A DNA stretch of 64,000 nucleotides, taken from contig NZ_CP012559.1 in the NCBI RefSeq assembly GCF_000831645.3, positions 1,550,001 to 1,614,000 on the forward strand. Reading direction: 5' to 3'. The position numbers were made by a program, and so were the translations under genes. The notes under the pieces were generated by a model, which saw only the letters and a program-made list of their open reading frames with translations, ran no database searches and was not told where the DNA came from. The stretch is from Companilactobacillus heilongjiangensis. Its GTDB lineage: Bacteria; Bacillota; Bacilli; Lactobacillales; Lactobacillaceae. Of this stretch, positions 1-7,388 are shown piece by piece; position 1 is the first letter of the stretch, and each line of letters opens with the position of its first letter.

Positions 1-97
1 ATTACAGTAGCCTTTTCAAGTTAAATCTTTTACTGAGTTAAAAGCTTGGAAACTTAACCATATTAAAAAGTTATACAACCCTAGCTAATTAAATACA

Positions 98-287
98 CTA
101 GCCAGAGGTCGTGAGGGATGGAGTTCAGCAGTGACAGTTATGTTAGGCTGGCGGTTTTCCAGTCTTACATAACAGGACGTCTTTTGAAATTCGCGAACTC
201 TGCGAAGTTCAAAAGCGAGGGTCGAGACCGCCCTTTGGCTCGAGCCGGTCCCACAGCGAACTACATCCATCACGACCTCTGGCAGCA
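98..287 (+). repeat. Cloverleaf repeat copy 1 (forward)
   Basis: Convention used for all copies: 'forward' means reading outer stem, arm 1, arm 2, arm 3, outer stem on the plus strand. The outer stem pairs GCCAGAGGTCGTGA (from 101) with its complement ending at 283. Arm 1 is TTATGTTAGGCTGG against CCAGTCTTACATAA. Arm 2 is CTTTTGAA.TTCGC against GCGAA.TTCAAAAG. Arm 3 is GGTCGAGACC against GGCTCGAGCC. This is the subtype with a CTAGCC inner end and a GGCAGCA outer end. Apparent ORFs across it on both strands are by-products of the palindrome. Confidence 0.85.
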
Positions 288-383
288 TATATCCATTACG
301 CACGGTGCTAGTTGATGACCTATTACAAATATTTCATAGTCTAAAATTGTTTAAATACTTTCACATTCAACTAATAACGATTG

Positions 384-582
384 ATTAGTCGGAAGAGCTG
401 GGAAATATTTGTGTGCCGTGGTAGTGGTATACGTACGGAAGGAATCTTCCGTACGTATACCACCGGACGTGTTTGGAGACTTGACGAACTGTGTCAAGGC
501 TTCAAATCGAGGTTCGAGACCACATTTTGGCTCGGGCCGTTCCGCACAGCTTGAGAATATTTCCCAGCTCTGGAGACGGCAT
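384..582 (+). repeat. Cloverleaf repeat copy 2 (forward)
   Basis: The outer stem GGAAGAGCTGGGAAATATT pairs with AATATTTCCCAGCTCT near 560-572, and the end is GGAGACGGC. Arm 1 is a long perfect hairpin (GTGGTATACGTACGGAAG and its complement). Arm 2 is GTTTGGAGACTTGAC against GTCAAGGCTTCAAAT with one A.G mismatch. Arm 3 is GGTTCGAGACC against GGCTCGGGCC. It shares its outer stem with copies 14 and 18. A further inverted match (299-313 with 587-601) lies just outside. Nothing else is seen in 288-383 or 583-616. Confidence 0.85.
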
Positions 583-615
583 ACTTAACTAGCACCACGC
601 GTATCCCATTATACT

Positions 616-656
616 AAAAAAAGGATTGTGCATACTGGTTCTCACACAATCCTTTG
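616..656 (-). terminator. Intrinsic terminator of the small membrane protein gene
   Basis: AAAGGATTGTG pairs with CACAATCCTTT. On the minus strand the hairpin is followed by a run of T (the A run at about 616-622 on the plus strand). It lies just past the stop of the 676-924 gene and next to the outer end of repeat copy 2. Confidence 0.7.
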
Positions 657-675
657 ATAATATTCAATTTTTTTA

Positions 676-924
676 CTACGCTAAGGTAGTCATGACCAAG
701 CGTCCCAATACTAGGAAGAAGAAAACCGCTGCAACGACCAGCTTACCCCGTTTCAAATTCCACTTCTTGAAGACTCTTGTAATTAGTACTAGGGCGATTA
801 CTAAACTAATACCAATTAAAATCCCCATTAAATTACTAATAATTGCTTGTTGTGTCAAAAATGCAACAACTACATCCATCAAAATGAAAGCAATTGTAAT
901 AATAAACGAAAACTTTCTTTTCAA
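676..924 (-). CDS. Small hypothetical membrane protein (82 aa)
   Basis: I do not recognise this protein. It has three hydrophobic stretches (about residues 5-25, 28-50 and 62-82) separated by basic segments (KRK at the start, KKWNLKRGK at about 53-61), so it is probably a small integral membrane protein with the positive loop in the cytoplasm. The start is a TTG preceded by GAGGTGGAG at 926-934, a strong ribosome binding site. An intrinsic terminator follows the stop. It appears to be a single-gene unit between the carboxylesterase and the repeats. The opposite-strand ORF at 626-955 has no ribosome binding site and is a shadow. Confidence 0.6.
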   Translation of the reverse strand: MKRKFSFIITIAFILMDVVVAFLTQQAIISNLMGILIGISLVIALVLITRVFKKWNLKRGKLVVAAVFFFLVLGRLVMTTLA

Positions 925-1067
925 ATCTCCACCTCTAAAATCCCAAGCATTATAAATAACGCTTAAACTTTAAGCACTTCGAGGCTATTGTAAATTTAAA
1001 TTATTTTCTTTGCAAGATATATTTTTATTTGTATGCCAAAAATACTAATACATCAACAAATATTTTT

Positions 1068-2468
1068 TTATAACTTATATGATTGCCATGGTAGATTCTC
1101 CGAGTAACGCTGATTGATAACAGAGATACTCTTCAAATCGTCGGAATCAAGCTCCATAACTAAACGGTCATCGTCAAACAGTGGCCACTCGTATTTGATT
1201 TCCTCTTCGTAAGGCTTGCCACTGACCACAAAATCCAATAGTAGATTTAGTAAATACTGTTGATTCTTACGATAATCAATATTCAATTCAGCTGCCGGCG
1301 TGTTCAAATAACGGATTATACCGCCATGTTGGCCGTCAAAAACCGTTGTGGAATTACAATACACTTCAGCGTCAGGAACCCTAGCCAATAGTCCAGCAAG
1401 TCTTCTAGCTGGCAAACGATACATGGCAGTACCCAACATTTTTACAAAATCATTTTTCGAATAAGTTTCTGGTAAAAGATTCTTCTTCAAAATTTCACTA
1501 TTTTCACCGAAAAGGTCCGTTAAGACATCATTTTCCAAGTGATTGATTCCCATATCTTTATAGCTTTCTAATTCATTGTTTCCAGCAGAAATAATTGACT
1601 TGAAATGAGTTCTCTCCAAACGTTGTAACAATTTTTCAGACCAATTCTCAGAAATCAAATCATCATCAACGACTGGTCCAAACCAATTTGTGGCAATGTG
1701 TTGATCAATTGCCCGCTTTTGAACTAGCTGTAAACCATCATCAGTTAAATTAAATAAATCCTTGGATGATTTAATCTTATTTACCTGACAAATCCTTTCA
1801 GAAACTTTTTGTGCTGTTTCCAAGTCCCGGATTGTCTGAACACCGCCAGAAAATAACATGACTTTTTGGACACGGTCAGGAATCATCGAATTAGATGCCA
1901 TTAAAGCCCCGATTGACTTAGCACCAGCTGACAGACCAGCCAAAGTAATATTTGTGACATCGCCACCAAAACTTTGAGCATTGTCCAATACCCACTGAAT
2001 TGCCATCAATTGATCAGACAATCCAACGTTGGTATCGCCACCTTCAACGACACCCCAGCCGAATAATCCTAATCGATAATTAGGCACGACATGAACGACC
2101 GACTGATGATCCAGCCACGACATCTGTTTACTATAATTACCGCCTCGTAAAAATCCACCGCCGTAAAACTCAATAACGATTGGAAATTTACCATCCACAT
2201 CAGGGGTACAAATATCTAGATTTAAACAATTTTCACCAAAACTGATTTTATCATCTTGATTAAGCGCATCATCTTGCATTGGTTGGACACTCTGATGAAC
2301 CGCATAGTGCATTTTATTAACTTCGTTTGTTCCAAATTTTGCCATCGAAAATTCCTCAGCTCGTTTGAAACGGCGTCCATAACCAAAAGGAACACCTAAA
2401 AAGTCGACATGATTATGATCCATCACGCCATGATAAGTACCTGTAGTTGTTTTCATTATCTTCTTCAT
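1068..2468 (-). CDS. Carboxylesterase type B (alpha/beta hydrolase)
   Basis: This 466-aa protein belongs to the carboxylesterase/lipase type B (PnbA-like) family, which hydrolyses carboxylic esters. Visible hallmarks are the ENCLNLDI segment (about 79-86, the EDCLxLN signature of the family), the oxyanion-hole GGG at about 103-105, and the nucleophile elbow GLSAGA with Ser180. The elbow has Leu where most family members have Glu (GESAG). DGQHGG near residue 375 is the likely catalytic His region. There is no signal peptide, so it is probably cytoplasmic. The start is an ATG with GGGGG upstream; a second Met five codons in is possible. It appears monocistronic. The natural substrate cannot be told from sequence. 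Confidence 0.88.
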   Translation of the reverse strand: MKKIMKTTTGTYHGVMDHNHVDFLGVPFGYGRRFKRAEEFSMAKFGTNEVNKMHYAVHQSVQPMQDDALNQDDKISFGENCLNLDICTPDVDGKFPIVIEFYGGGFLRGGNYSKQMSWLDHQSVVHVVPNYRLGLFGWGVVEGGDTNVGLSDQLMAIQWVLDNAQSFGGDVTNITLAGLSAGAKSIGALMASNSMIPDRVQKVMLFSGGVQTIRDLETAQKVSERICQVNKIKSSKDLFNLTDDGLQLVQKRAIDQHIATNWFGPVVDDDLISENWSEKLLQRLERTHFKSIISAGNNELESYKDMGINHLENDVLTDLFGENSEILKKNLLPETYSKNDFVKMLGTAMYRLPARRLAGLLARVPDAEVYCNSTTVFDGQHGGIIRYLNTPAAELNIDYRKNQQYLLNLLLDFVVSGKPYEEEIKYEWPLFDDDRLVMELDSDDLKSISVINQRYSENLPWQSYKL

Positions 2469-2656
2469 TTAAAAATAAACCCCCAATGAACAAAATATCA
2501 ATTTAGTTAATATTCTAAACTAATAATATCAATGCACAAGAATTTAATGTAACCATTTTTACATTATATTAATCTCAATTAATTAATAATTTTCCTTGTC
2601 TACTAAAATAACATTGTATATAATTTCAAAGACATGTTTTTAAGGGAGAGAAATAT

Positions 2657-2842
2657 ATGGTCTTAACAGATGCACAAAAACGTGCCAATGAAAAATGGCA
2701 CAAGAATCACCGCGAGAGAGCTAATTATATCGCCATGCGCTCTTCAGCAAGAAGCTTTATTAGAAAAAAATCAACGCTTGACGATTTACAAGAGCTACAA
2801 GATATCATCGAAAATCGCCGCAAAGAGTTGGTAGAACCCTAA
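2657..2842 (+). CDS. Conserved small hypothetical protein (61 aa)
   Basis: This short, highly charged protein has no membrane segment. It begins MVLTDAQKRANEKWHKNH and has a predicted helical second half rich in Leu, Glu and Lys (residues 38-58). The AQK.AN.KW start and the SSARSF segment resemble small proteins I associate with lactobacilli, but no function is known to me. GGGAGAG sits 6-7 bases before the ATG, so it is very likely translated. It is divergent from the carboxylesterase and both are probably served by promoters in the AT-rich 2469-2656 gap. Confidence 0.65.
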   Translation: MVLTDAQKRANEKWHKNHRERANYIAMRSSARSFIRKKSTLDDLQELQDIIENRRKELVEP

Positions 2843-2927
2843 ATAATTAAATAAAATCATATTTAAAATATGTAAGCAATTACATTTGGAAAATTAAATT
2901 TTTTTTACTGAAATAAGTCATTTATTT

Positions 2928-2955
2928 ATGTCAAATGTAATATTTCTGATATAAT
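2928..2955 (+). promoter_or_regulatory. Promoter of the 40-aa ORF transcript
   Basis: A perfect -10 box TATAAT lies at 2950-2955 with a weak -35 (ATGTCA, 2928-2933) about 16 bases upstream. It precedes a leader of about 90 nt that contains an 8-bp hairpin (AGATAAGG paired with CCTTATCT, about 2965-2990). Confidence 0.55.
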
Positions 2956-3052
2956 CTAGACATAGATAAGGGTCAGGAAGCCTTATCTGATAAGTGTTCT
3001 GTCCAGATTCTGATGACATTAAAAGCTGCCTGTTATTTCGGAGATGAAGATT

Positions 3053-3175
3053 ATGAAATTACTAGAATTAATCAAATCATTATTAAATGCCGAAAGAACT
3101 GAAACTTCCACACAAGATAGAGAAGTTTTGGCCGAATTAGAAGGTGAAAACAAGGCCTTTATCTTTAGCAAATAA
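3053..3175 (+). CDS. Small ORF (40 aa) in its own transcription unit
   Basis: The peptide starts MKLLELIKSLLNAERTETS and ends AFIFSK. Its N-terminus could form a short amphipathic helix, and the middle is acidic (DREVLAELEGE). GGAG at 3040-3043 lies nine bases before the ATG. An upstream in-frame ATG at 3044 is too close to that site. The ORF is bracketed by its own promoter (-10 at 2950), a structured leader and a strong intrinsic terminator (3204-3237), so the unit looks deliberate. I do not recognise the product. It could also be a regulatory RNA that happens to carry an ORF. Confidence 0.5.
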   Translation: MKLLELIKSLLNAERTETSTQDREVLAELEGENKAFIFSK

Positions 3176-3203
3176 TGTTATTCAGTAAATTATTATTAGG
3201 GAT

Positions 3204-3237
3204 GGTTCACTTTTTATAAAGTGAACCTTTTATTTTG
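3204..3237 (+). terminator. Intrinsic terminator after the 40-aa ORF
   Basis: GGTTCACTTT pairs with AAAGTGAACC and is followed by TTTTATTTT. The stem is about ten base pairs and nearly perfect. Confidence 0.85.
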
Positions 3238-3278
3238 CCATTGATTAAGATAATTTTTAATAATTATCAATTTTTACA

Positions 3279-3308
3279 TTGACATCAACTGATATCTTTA
3301 ACTATAAT
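3279..3308 (+). promoter_or_regulatory. Promoter of the first tRNA-Arg gene
   Basis: A consensus -35 TTGACA (3279-3284) and -10 TATAAT (3303-3308) are separated by 18 bases, 12 bases upstream of the tRNA. Confidence 0.8.
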
Positions 3309-3320
3309 AGTACGAGTAAT

Positions 3321-3394
3321 GTCACAGTGGCTCAGTTGGATAGAGCAACGGTCTTCTAAACCGTAGGTCGTGAGTTCGAATCTCACCTGTGACA
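3321..3394 (+). tRNA. tRNA-Arg (anticodon UCU), copy 1
   Basis: A complete cloverleaf: acceptor GTCACAG/CTGTGAC, D arm with CTCAGTTGGATAGAG, anticodon stem ACGGT/ACCGT around the loop CTTCTAA (anticodon TCT), and a T arm GTGAG/CTCAC around TTCGAAT. CCA is not encoded. A short hairpin followed by T (3407-3440) may terminate it. The same 74 bases recur at 4310-4383. Confidence 0.97.
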
Positions 3395-3438
3395 CTAATT
3401 TGAAAAAGTCGTTAGAATTTTTATTCTAACGGCTTTTT

Positions 3439-4116
3439 TTATTGCAGTTTTTTAACTAATATTTTTCCGACAGCTGCGGGTGAAAATGGATTTTGACCAG
3501 TAATAAATTGTCCATCAGCTAAAGCATACTCTGAATAAGGACGTTTTTTCGAAAAAATTGCTCCATGAAGTTTGGCTACTTCCTCATTCAAAAATGGCAC
3601 ATACTTCTTCTTGCCGCTCAATTGCTCCTCAGCATTAGTGAAACCAGTGATGTGCTTGTGTCTGATCAAATATTGTCCCTGATCGTCTTTGATATACAGC
3701 AATCCAGAAATTCCATGACAAACAGAAGTTAGGAAACCATCATTTTGATAAATTTCTAAACTAATTTTTTGCAAATTCTCATCATATGGAAAATCCCACA
3801 TCACTCCATGACCGCCAGTATAGTAAATAGCCTGATAATCACGTGGGTCAATTTCACTTGGACTGAGTGTAGTAGCCAAAGCACGCTTCTGAAAATCCGG
3901 ATCCTGATACATTTGTAAATCATCCGGTGAAGCATATTTAAAACTTCGCGGATCAATTGGCACGTAACCACCCTTGGGACTAATGTAATCAACTGAAAAG
4001 CCAGCATCCTGAACGACCTTAACGAACTCCGTTGCCTCGCCTAACCAAAGTCCTGTGGCTTCTGGATGATAACCATATTGTGTTTTATTAGTTTCCACAA
4101 CCAGAATCTTCTTCAT
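3439..4116 (-). CDS. DJ-1/PfpI family protein (Hsp31-like glutamine amidotransferase fold)
   Basis: This 225-aa protein has the class I glutamine amidotransferase-like fold of the DJ-1/PfpI superfamily, Hsp31 type. The nucleophile elbow is SVCHG with Cys133 followed by His134. GGHG at about 101-104 forms the oxyanion-side loop, and an acidic residue in LGEATEF (about 26-31) completes the site. Members act as glyoxalase III/deglycase or holding chaperones; which applies here is not visible. It is cytoplasmic. The ATG has GAGAACG a few bases upstream. The gene lies alone between two identical tRNA-Arg genes, so it may have been carried in or duplicated around during an integration event. Confidence 0.88.
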   Translation of the reverse strand: MKKILVVETNKTQYGYHPEATGLWLGEATEFVKVVQDAGFSVDYISPKGGYVPIDPRSFKYASPDDLQMYQDPDFQKRALATTLSPSEIDPRDYQAIYYTGGHGVMWDFPYDENLQKISLEIYQNDGFLTSVCHGISGLLYIKDDQGQYLIRHKHITGFTNAEEQLSGKKKYVPFLNEEVAKLHGAIFSKKRPYSEYALADGQFITGQNPFSPAAVGKILVKKLQ

Positions 4117-4268
4117 TTTACGTTCTCCTCTTTAACAATCATTACTAATTTAATAATAACCAAAATAATAATAAACCGGTATTAATTAGGCTTTCAGAAT
4201 TGGTTTTTTCGGAAATTTAAGATGATGATAAAGCAAAAAATAAAATTAAAATATTTTCCATTTTGTCG

Positions 4269-4297
4269 TTGCAACTTTTATAACTTTTCTCTATAAT
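4269..4297 (+). promoter_or_regulatory. Promoter of the second tRNA-Arg gene
   Basis: -35 TTGCAA (4269-4274) and -10 TATAAT (4292-4297), 17 bases apart. Sequence identity with copy 1 begins around this -10 box, while the -35 regions differ. Confidence 0.7.
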
Positions 4298-4309
4298 AGT
4301 ACGAGTGAT

Positions 4310-4383
4310 GTCACAGTGGCTCAGTTGGATAGAGCAACGGTCTTCTAAACCGTAGGTCGTGAGTTCGAATCTCACCTGTGACA
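4310..4383 (+). tRNA. tRNA-Arg (anticodon UCU), copy 2
   Basis: Identical base for base to the tRNA at 3321-3394. The identity runs upstream through the -10 box with a single difference (position 4308), so the direct repeat is about 92 bp, offset by 989 bp. The downstream sequences differ. tRNA-Arg genes are common prophage attachment sites, and a phage-type endolysin gene lies just beyond. Confidence 0.97.
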
Positions 4384-4414
4384 TATTAGACTTCAAGAGA
4401 AGAATATATAAAAA

Positions 4415-4458
4415 TAGAAACCCTTTTAAACCAACGTTTATGAGGGTTTCTATTTTTG
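4415..4458 (+). terminator. Intrinsic terminator downstream of tRNA-Arg copy 2
   Basis: AGAAACCCT (4416-4424) pairs with AGGGTTTCT (4443-4451), followed by ATTTTTG. Confidence 0.7.
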
Positions 4459-4488
4459 TAATTACATTAAAATACACTGGTTCGTCAA

Positions 4489-4556
4489 AAAAAGTGGACA
4501 AAAAGTGGACAATAAAACAAGCTATCAATCTATTATCAAAATAGGTTGATAGCTTA
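4489..4556. other. Possible phage attachment-region remnant and shared terminator hairpin
   Basis: A short tandem motif (AAAAGTGGACAAAAAGTGGA, about 4492-4511) lies between the tRNA-Arg and the endolysin gene. It is followed by a hairpin (AAGCTATCAATCTA with its complement, 4519-4555) that can terminate transcription of the endolysin gene from the right. Duplicated short motifs beside a tRNA are typical of integrase arm sites, but no integrase gene remains. The phage link is inference. Confidence 0.35.
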
Positions 4557-4558
4557 TT

Positions 4559-5521
4559 TTATTTGTTCTCACCACCGATAGTATTAAAACAATCCACATA
4601 CTCATCAGTAGCCACTTTAAAATAATCACGTCCATTGATTCGATACAGCCTATCTTCAATCTTCCATTGCGATAAGTCTTTAAATACTTTCTTCATTTTC
4701 TCACCTTTAGAATTAATTGGTGAAACGCCGTTGATATTATTAATAGTAACTAAACCAGCCTGATCAGTATATTTCTTAGGTACAAATTCATCCGCAGCAA
4801 TCTGGTACATCGGCAATCCATTAATATTCTTAATACCAACCGCCTTCCAACTTGAAGCATTCACCAGCTTACTATTCGAACCAGGAATAATTTCACCTTT
4901 AGAATTCCATCCCGCAATCCCAGTCACTGGACCATGTTTAATAGTTATCTGACCTCGCTTAGGCGTCTGTGGTACAGGTTCGACTACAGTTTCACCGATG
5001 CCATTAGCAATATCCCTAGCCAATTGTTCCTGACTAATTCCCCAAGTTGGCTGTAAATAACTTTGGACGGGATCAACATGCGAACCCCAAATATTTTTAG
5101 AAATCCAATAGTGAGTCTTAATACCCCTTTGATTGGCCGTATCAAGCTCAACGGGAATACCAAATTGCTTAGCTTTAGCCCGAGCGAGCTTAATGAATAT
5201 CGCATAATCTTTTTCAAATGTAGCTTTATCATAAGTTCGCGCCAACTCTATTTGAACTGGTGCATTGGCATTAGCGTAACTGCCGGCTCCCCAAGCGACG
5301 TACCCTTCAGCACCAACCTGATAAATTTTACCGCCATCCCCAACGACAAACTGAGTGTACGTCTGAGCAGTATTAATATTATTTTTAAAATAAATGGCAT
5401 TGTTCTTGGCACCAACATTGGTAGTCTCATGAAGCACAATTAAATTATTAGCTGTCCTTTGACTGGACCCTTCATTTTCACTAAGCATATATGTTTTATC
5501 AATATTAAACTCTGCCATCAT
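4559..5521 (-). CDS. Phage-type endolysin: N-acetylmuramoyl-L-alanine amidase with SLAP-like tail
   Basis: This 320-aa protein has an N-terminal amidase_2 (PGRP-like) zinc amidase domain, about residues 8-175: LIVLHETTN with zinc ligand His31, a TQFVVGDGGKIYQVG strand, and GIKTHYW / WGSHVDP around 133-147 supplying further ligands. The C-terminus holds two divergent SLAP-like wall-binding modules (about 200-260 and 262-318; motifs WKAVGIKNINGLPMY and YRINGRDYFKVATDEYV). It cleaves the amide between N-acetylmuramic acid and L-alanine. There is no signal peptide, as in holin-dependent phage lysins and unlike the secreted paralogue at 24612-25538. Two adjacent ATG codons follow GAGAGGT. No holin or other phage gene is nearby, so it is probably a prophage remnant. 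Confidence 0.88.
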   Translation of the reverse strand: MMAEFNIDKTYMLSENEGSSQRTANNLIVLHETTNVGAKNNAIYFKNNINTAQTYTQFVVGDGGKIYQVGAEGYVAWGAGSYANANAPVQIELARTYDKATFEKDYAIFIKLARAKAKQFGIPVELDTANQRGIKTHYWISKNIWGSHVDPVQSYLQPTWGISQEQLARDIANGIGETVVEPVPQTPKRGQITIKHGPVTGIAGWNSKGEIIPGSNSKLVNASSWKAVGIKNINGLPMYQIAADEFVPKKYTDQAGLVTINNINGVSPINSKGEKMKKVFKDLSQWKIEDRLYRINGRDYFKVATDEYVDCFNTIGGENK

Positions 5522-5564
5522 TTTTACCTCTCATTTACTACAATATTACAACTATCCAGACTAA

Positions 5565-5608
5565 AAAATACTTACATCCATCGCAATAAATAGCATGTAA
5601 GTATTTTT
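5565..5608 (-). terminator. Terminator between CDF transporter and endolysin
   Basis: AAATACTTACAT pairs with ATGTAAGTATTT and has A/T runs on both sides, so it can stop transcription of the transporter gene from the right. The spacer loop is long. Confidence 0.7.
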
Positions 5609-6592
5609 TTATTTTATCAAAGCGGGAACTGCCATAACATCAGTATCAACAATCCCAAACTGGCGTCTCATTTGAGCCTCAATTCTCTCCCCCAAACGAT
5701 AACTATCTTTAACTTCCATATGAGCATTGACGGCAATAGTCACATCTAAAGTCACCATATTGCCATTGTAACTAGCATTCAAATCGACCACTCGTACCAC
5801 TTCCGGATACTTTTCAATCGCCTGCTTGAACTGCTCTTCAACTTTAGGATCAAAGTAATCAGCTAAATTCAAACTGCTCTCACGAAAAATTTTAATTCCC
5901 GAAGTTAATATAAAAATACCGACTGCGATACTGGCAACTCCATCAAGCCAAACAACTTTAAACAAGAGCGCCCCAGCGATAGCTATAAATGTCCCAACAC
6001 TTGTTAACGCATCACTCAAACTATCTTGCGCAGCAGCTGTTAAAGCGGCATTTTGCAATTTCCGTCCACCGGCTCGATTAAACCACCAGACAACTAGCAT
6101 AATAACGGTCGCAATTCCGGCACCAACTAATGTAATTGGCTGTGGAACGTCCATCTTTGTTTTACCAAGCAAGCTCATCAGTCCGGTATACATAACATTC
6201 GCTGAAATCCCAATCATGATAATTCCTGTAATTAAAGTAAAAACAGTCTCATAGTGAAATCTTGATAACTGTAATTTTTGACCACTCTGTGTTAGATCAT
6301 CCGGCAGCGGTTGACCCATGAAGTCATCATCATCGGTATCACGAGCAATAAAAATCCCAATTAGTAGTAAAACAGCTGAGATGATACCAGCCAAATTATT
6401 TAATGCATCAGCTCGTAAAGTCTGTGAATGCCCCACAATAGCTAAATAATACTCAATCACTGATATTAATAAATACGCTGAAACATTGAACCAAAGATGA
6501 TGCTGGGCGCTACGAAGCCGTTGTAACTCCTCCTTTTGCATCTTCTTCCAAATCCTTTGTTCCTCTTGACGATGTTTCGATTGTTCTTCCAT
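5609..6592 (-). CDS. Cation diffusion facilitator (CDF) family efflux transporter
   Basis: Proton-coupled divalent cation exporter (Zn, Co, Fe or Mn; the ion cannot be assigned). From the ATG at 6592 the protein is 327 aa. A charged N-terminal segment precedes about six membrane spans. The metal-site pair is visible as ADALNNLAG in TM2 and DSLSDAL (DxxxD) in TM5, with a cytoplasmic C-terminal domain (DYFDPKVEEQF onward, about 245-325). The ORF opens further upstream to 6670, but only the 6592 ATG has a ribosome binding site (AGAGG at 8-9 bases), and the extra part would be read from a terminator hairpin. That hairpin sits 65-90 nt upstream, which suggests control by attenuation. Confidence 0.88.
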   Translation of the reverse strand: MEEQSKHRQEEQRIWKKMQKEELQRLRSAQHHLWFNVSAYLLISVIEYYLAIVGHSQTLRADALNNLAGIISAVLLLIGIFIARDTDDDDFMGQPLPDDLTQSGQKLQLSRFHYETVFTLITGIIMIGISANVMYTGLMSLLGKTKMDVPQPITLVGAGIATVIMLVVWWFNRAGGRKLQNAALTAAAQDSLSDALTSVGTFIAIAGALLFKVVWLDGVASIAVGIFILTSGIKIFRESSLNLADYFDPKVEEQFKQAIEKYPEVVRVVDLNASYNGNMVTLDVTIAVNAHMEVKDSYRLGERIEAQMRRQFGIVDTDVMAVPALIK

Positions 6593-6656
6593 AACTAAAA
6601 CCTCTTCTAGACTAAACAAGGCCCATTTTAGCAATTTAAAAATCAATTCCAAGCAA

Positions 6657-6725
6657 AAAGCCCTTTCCAAACGGAAAGGGCTCTCTTATCTTATCGTTGA
6701 GGATAGAACTGCAACTCTCGTTGCT
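6657..6725 (-). promoter_or_regulatory. Structured leader with intrinsic terminator upstream of the CDF gene
   Basis: On the minus strand a small hairpin (GCAACGAGAGTTGC, about 6710-6723) is followed by a strong terminator, AGCCCTTTCC...GGAAAGGGCT then TTTTTG (about 6657-6684), 65-90 nt before the transporter start. It is either the terminator of the small gene at 6831-6962 or a metal-responsive attenuator. I match it to no known riboswitch class. Confidence 0.4.
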
Positions 6726-6830
6726 CATTCAATATATCATCTCATAAGTCAGAATTCTACAATTTCACCAATACGTAAAGTAACTGTATTCTGAATTAAA
6801 TTTCTGTTAATAAATGATATCGAACTATTA

Positions 6831-6962
6831 CTAGGCAACCATCTTCAACAACTTATTCATAGCTTCTTCAATTGACTTACCGCATGCAGAAACCCTAGTG
6901 TTTTTCTTATCAAATACGGTAAACAATTGTCGCTTTGTATCCAAAGTAACTTTATATCTCAT
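6831..6962 (-). CDS. Small hypothetical protein (43 aa)
   Basis: The protein begins MRYKVTLDTKRQLFTVFDKK and ends with a helical segment (IEEAMNKLLKMVA). The layout, a beta-hairpin-like N-terminal half then a helix with KSIEEAMN, resembles very small HicB-like or DUF-type beta-beta-alpha proteins, but I cannot assign a family. GGAGG at 6971-6975 is ideally placed eight bases before the ATG, which is the main evidence that it is a gene. It is the only gene between ynbB and the cation transporter. Confidence 0.55.
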   Translation of the reverse strand: MRYKVTLDTKRQLFTVFDKKNTRVSACGKSIEEAMNKLLKMVA

Positions 6963-6975
6963 ATTGCTTACCTCC

Positions 6976-7362
6976 AAGTTATTTATGATTCTTAATCATA
7001 CACGCATTTTTTATAAAATCAATAGAAATAGACAAACTATTTTATTTTTTATTATTAAAATTGTTCGTAATCAACCACATGACGTTTCCCACGCGGTCTG
7101 TCTAAAACGTAATATAGGTGCTAATTATAGATAATTTAGACTAACCTAAAAGATAGTAGATTAAATCCTATAAAACGGCATTCTGTAATTTAATCGTAAT
7201 ATTGTAATAAAACTTTTGGCAATAAAATTCTTTCCAGAAAACCACCTAATTGTTCTGGAAAAGCCGAATCTATTCTTGTAAATATACCTCATTTATCCCG
7301 TATTGTTCGGATTTTAGTCTCAATTAAGCACTTACAATCAAAAATTGTTTCATGAAAGCAAA
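6976..7362. other. AT-rich intergenic stretch, no gene recognised
   Basis: About 390 bases without a convincing gene. A 43-codon minus-strand reading frame (about 7186-7317, starting MRYIYKNRFG) lacks a good ribosome binding site and is rich in codons expected by chance in such DNA. No repeat copy is present. Confidence 0.5.
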
Positions 7363-7388
7363 AAAGCCTGACCGTTTGGTCAGACTCC
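7363..7388 (-). terminator. Intrinsic terminator of ynbB
   Basis: On the minus strand GTCTGACC, a four-base loop and GGTCAGGC are followed by TTTTTTGC, overlapping the end of ynbB. Confidence 0.8.

Noticed and set aside
85-315. Overlapping ORFs on both strands (72 and 65 aa) near the window start
   Set aside because: Both lie in repeat copy 1. The palindrome keeps frames open on both strands, there is no ribosome binding site, and similar peptides recur in other copies.
4217-4528. Minus-strand ORF of 103 aa across tRNA-Arg copy 2
   Set aside because: It runs antisense through a tRNA gene and a terminator and has no ribosome binding site.
6680-6725. Lysine or NiCo riboswitch before the CDF gene
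   Set aside because: The plus-strand GAGGATAGAACTGCAAC only faintly recalls the start of an L box and points away from any gene; the NiCo motifs are not seen.
7186-7317. Minus-strand 43-codon frame MRYIYKNRFG...
   Set aside because: No Shine-Dalgarno sequence, and the composition is expected of AT-rich noncoding DNA.
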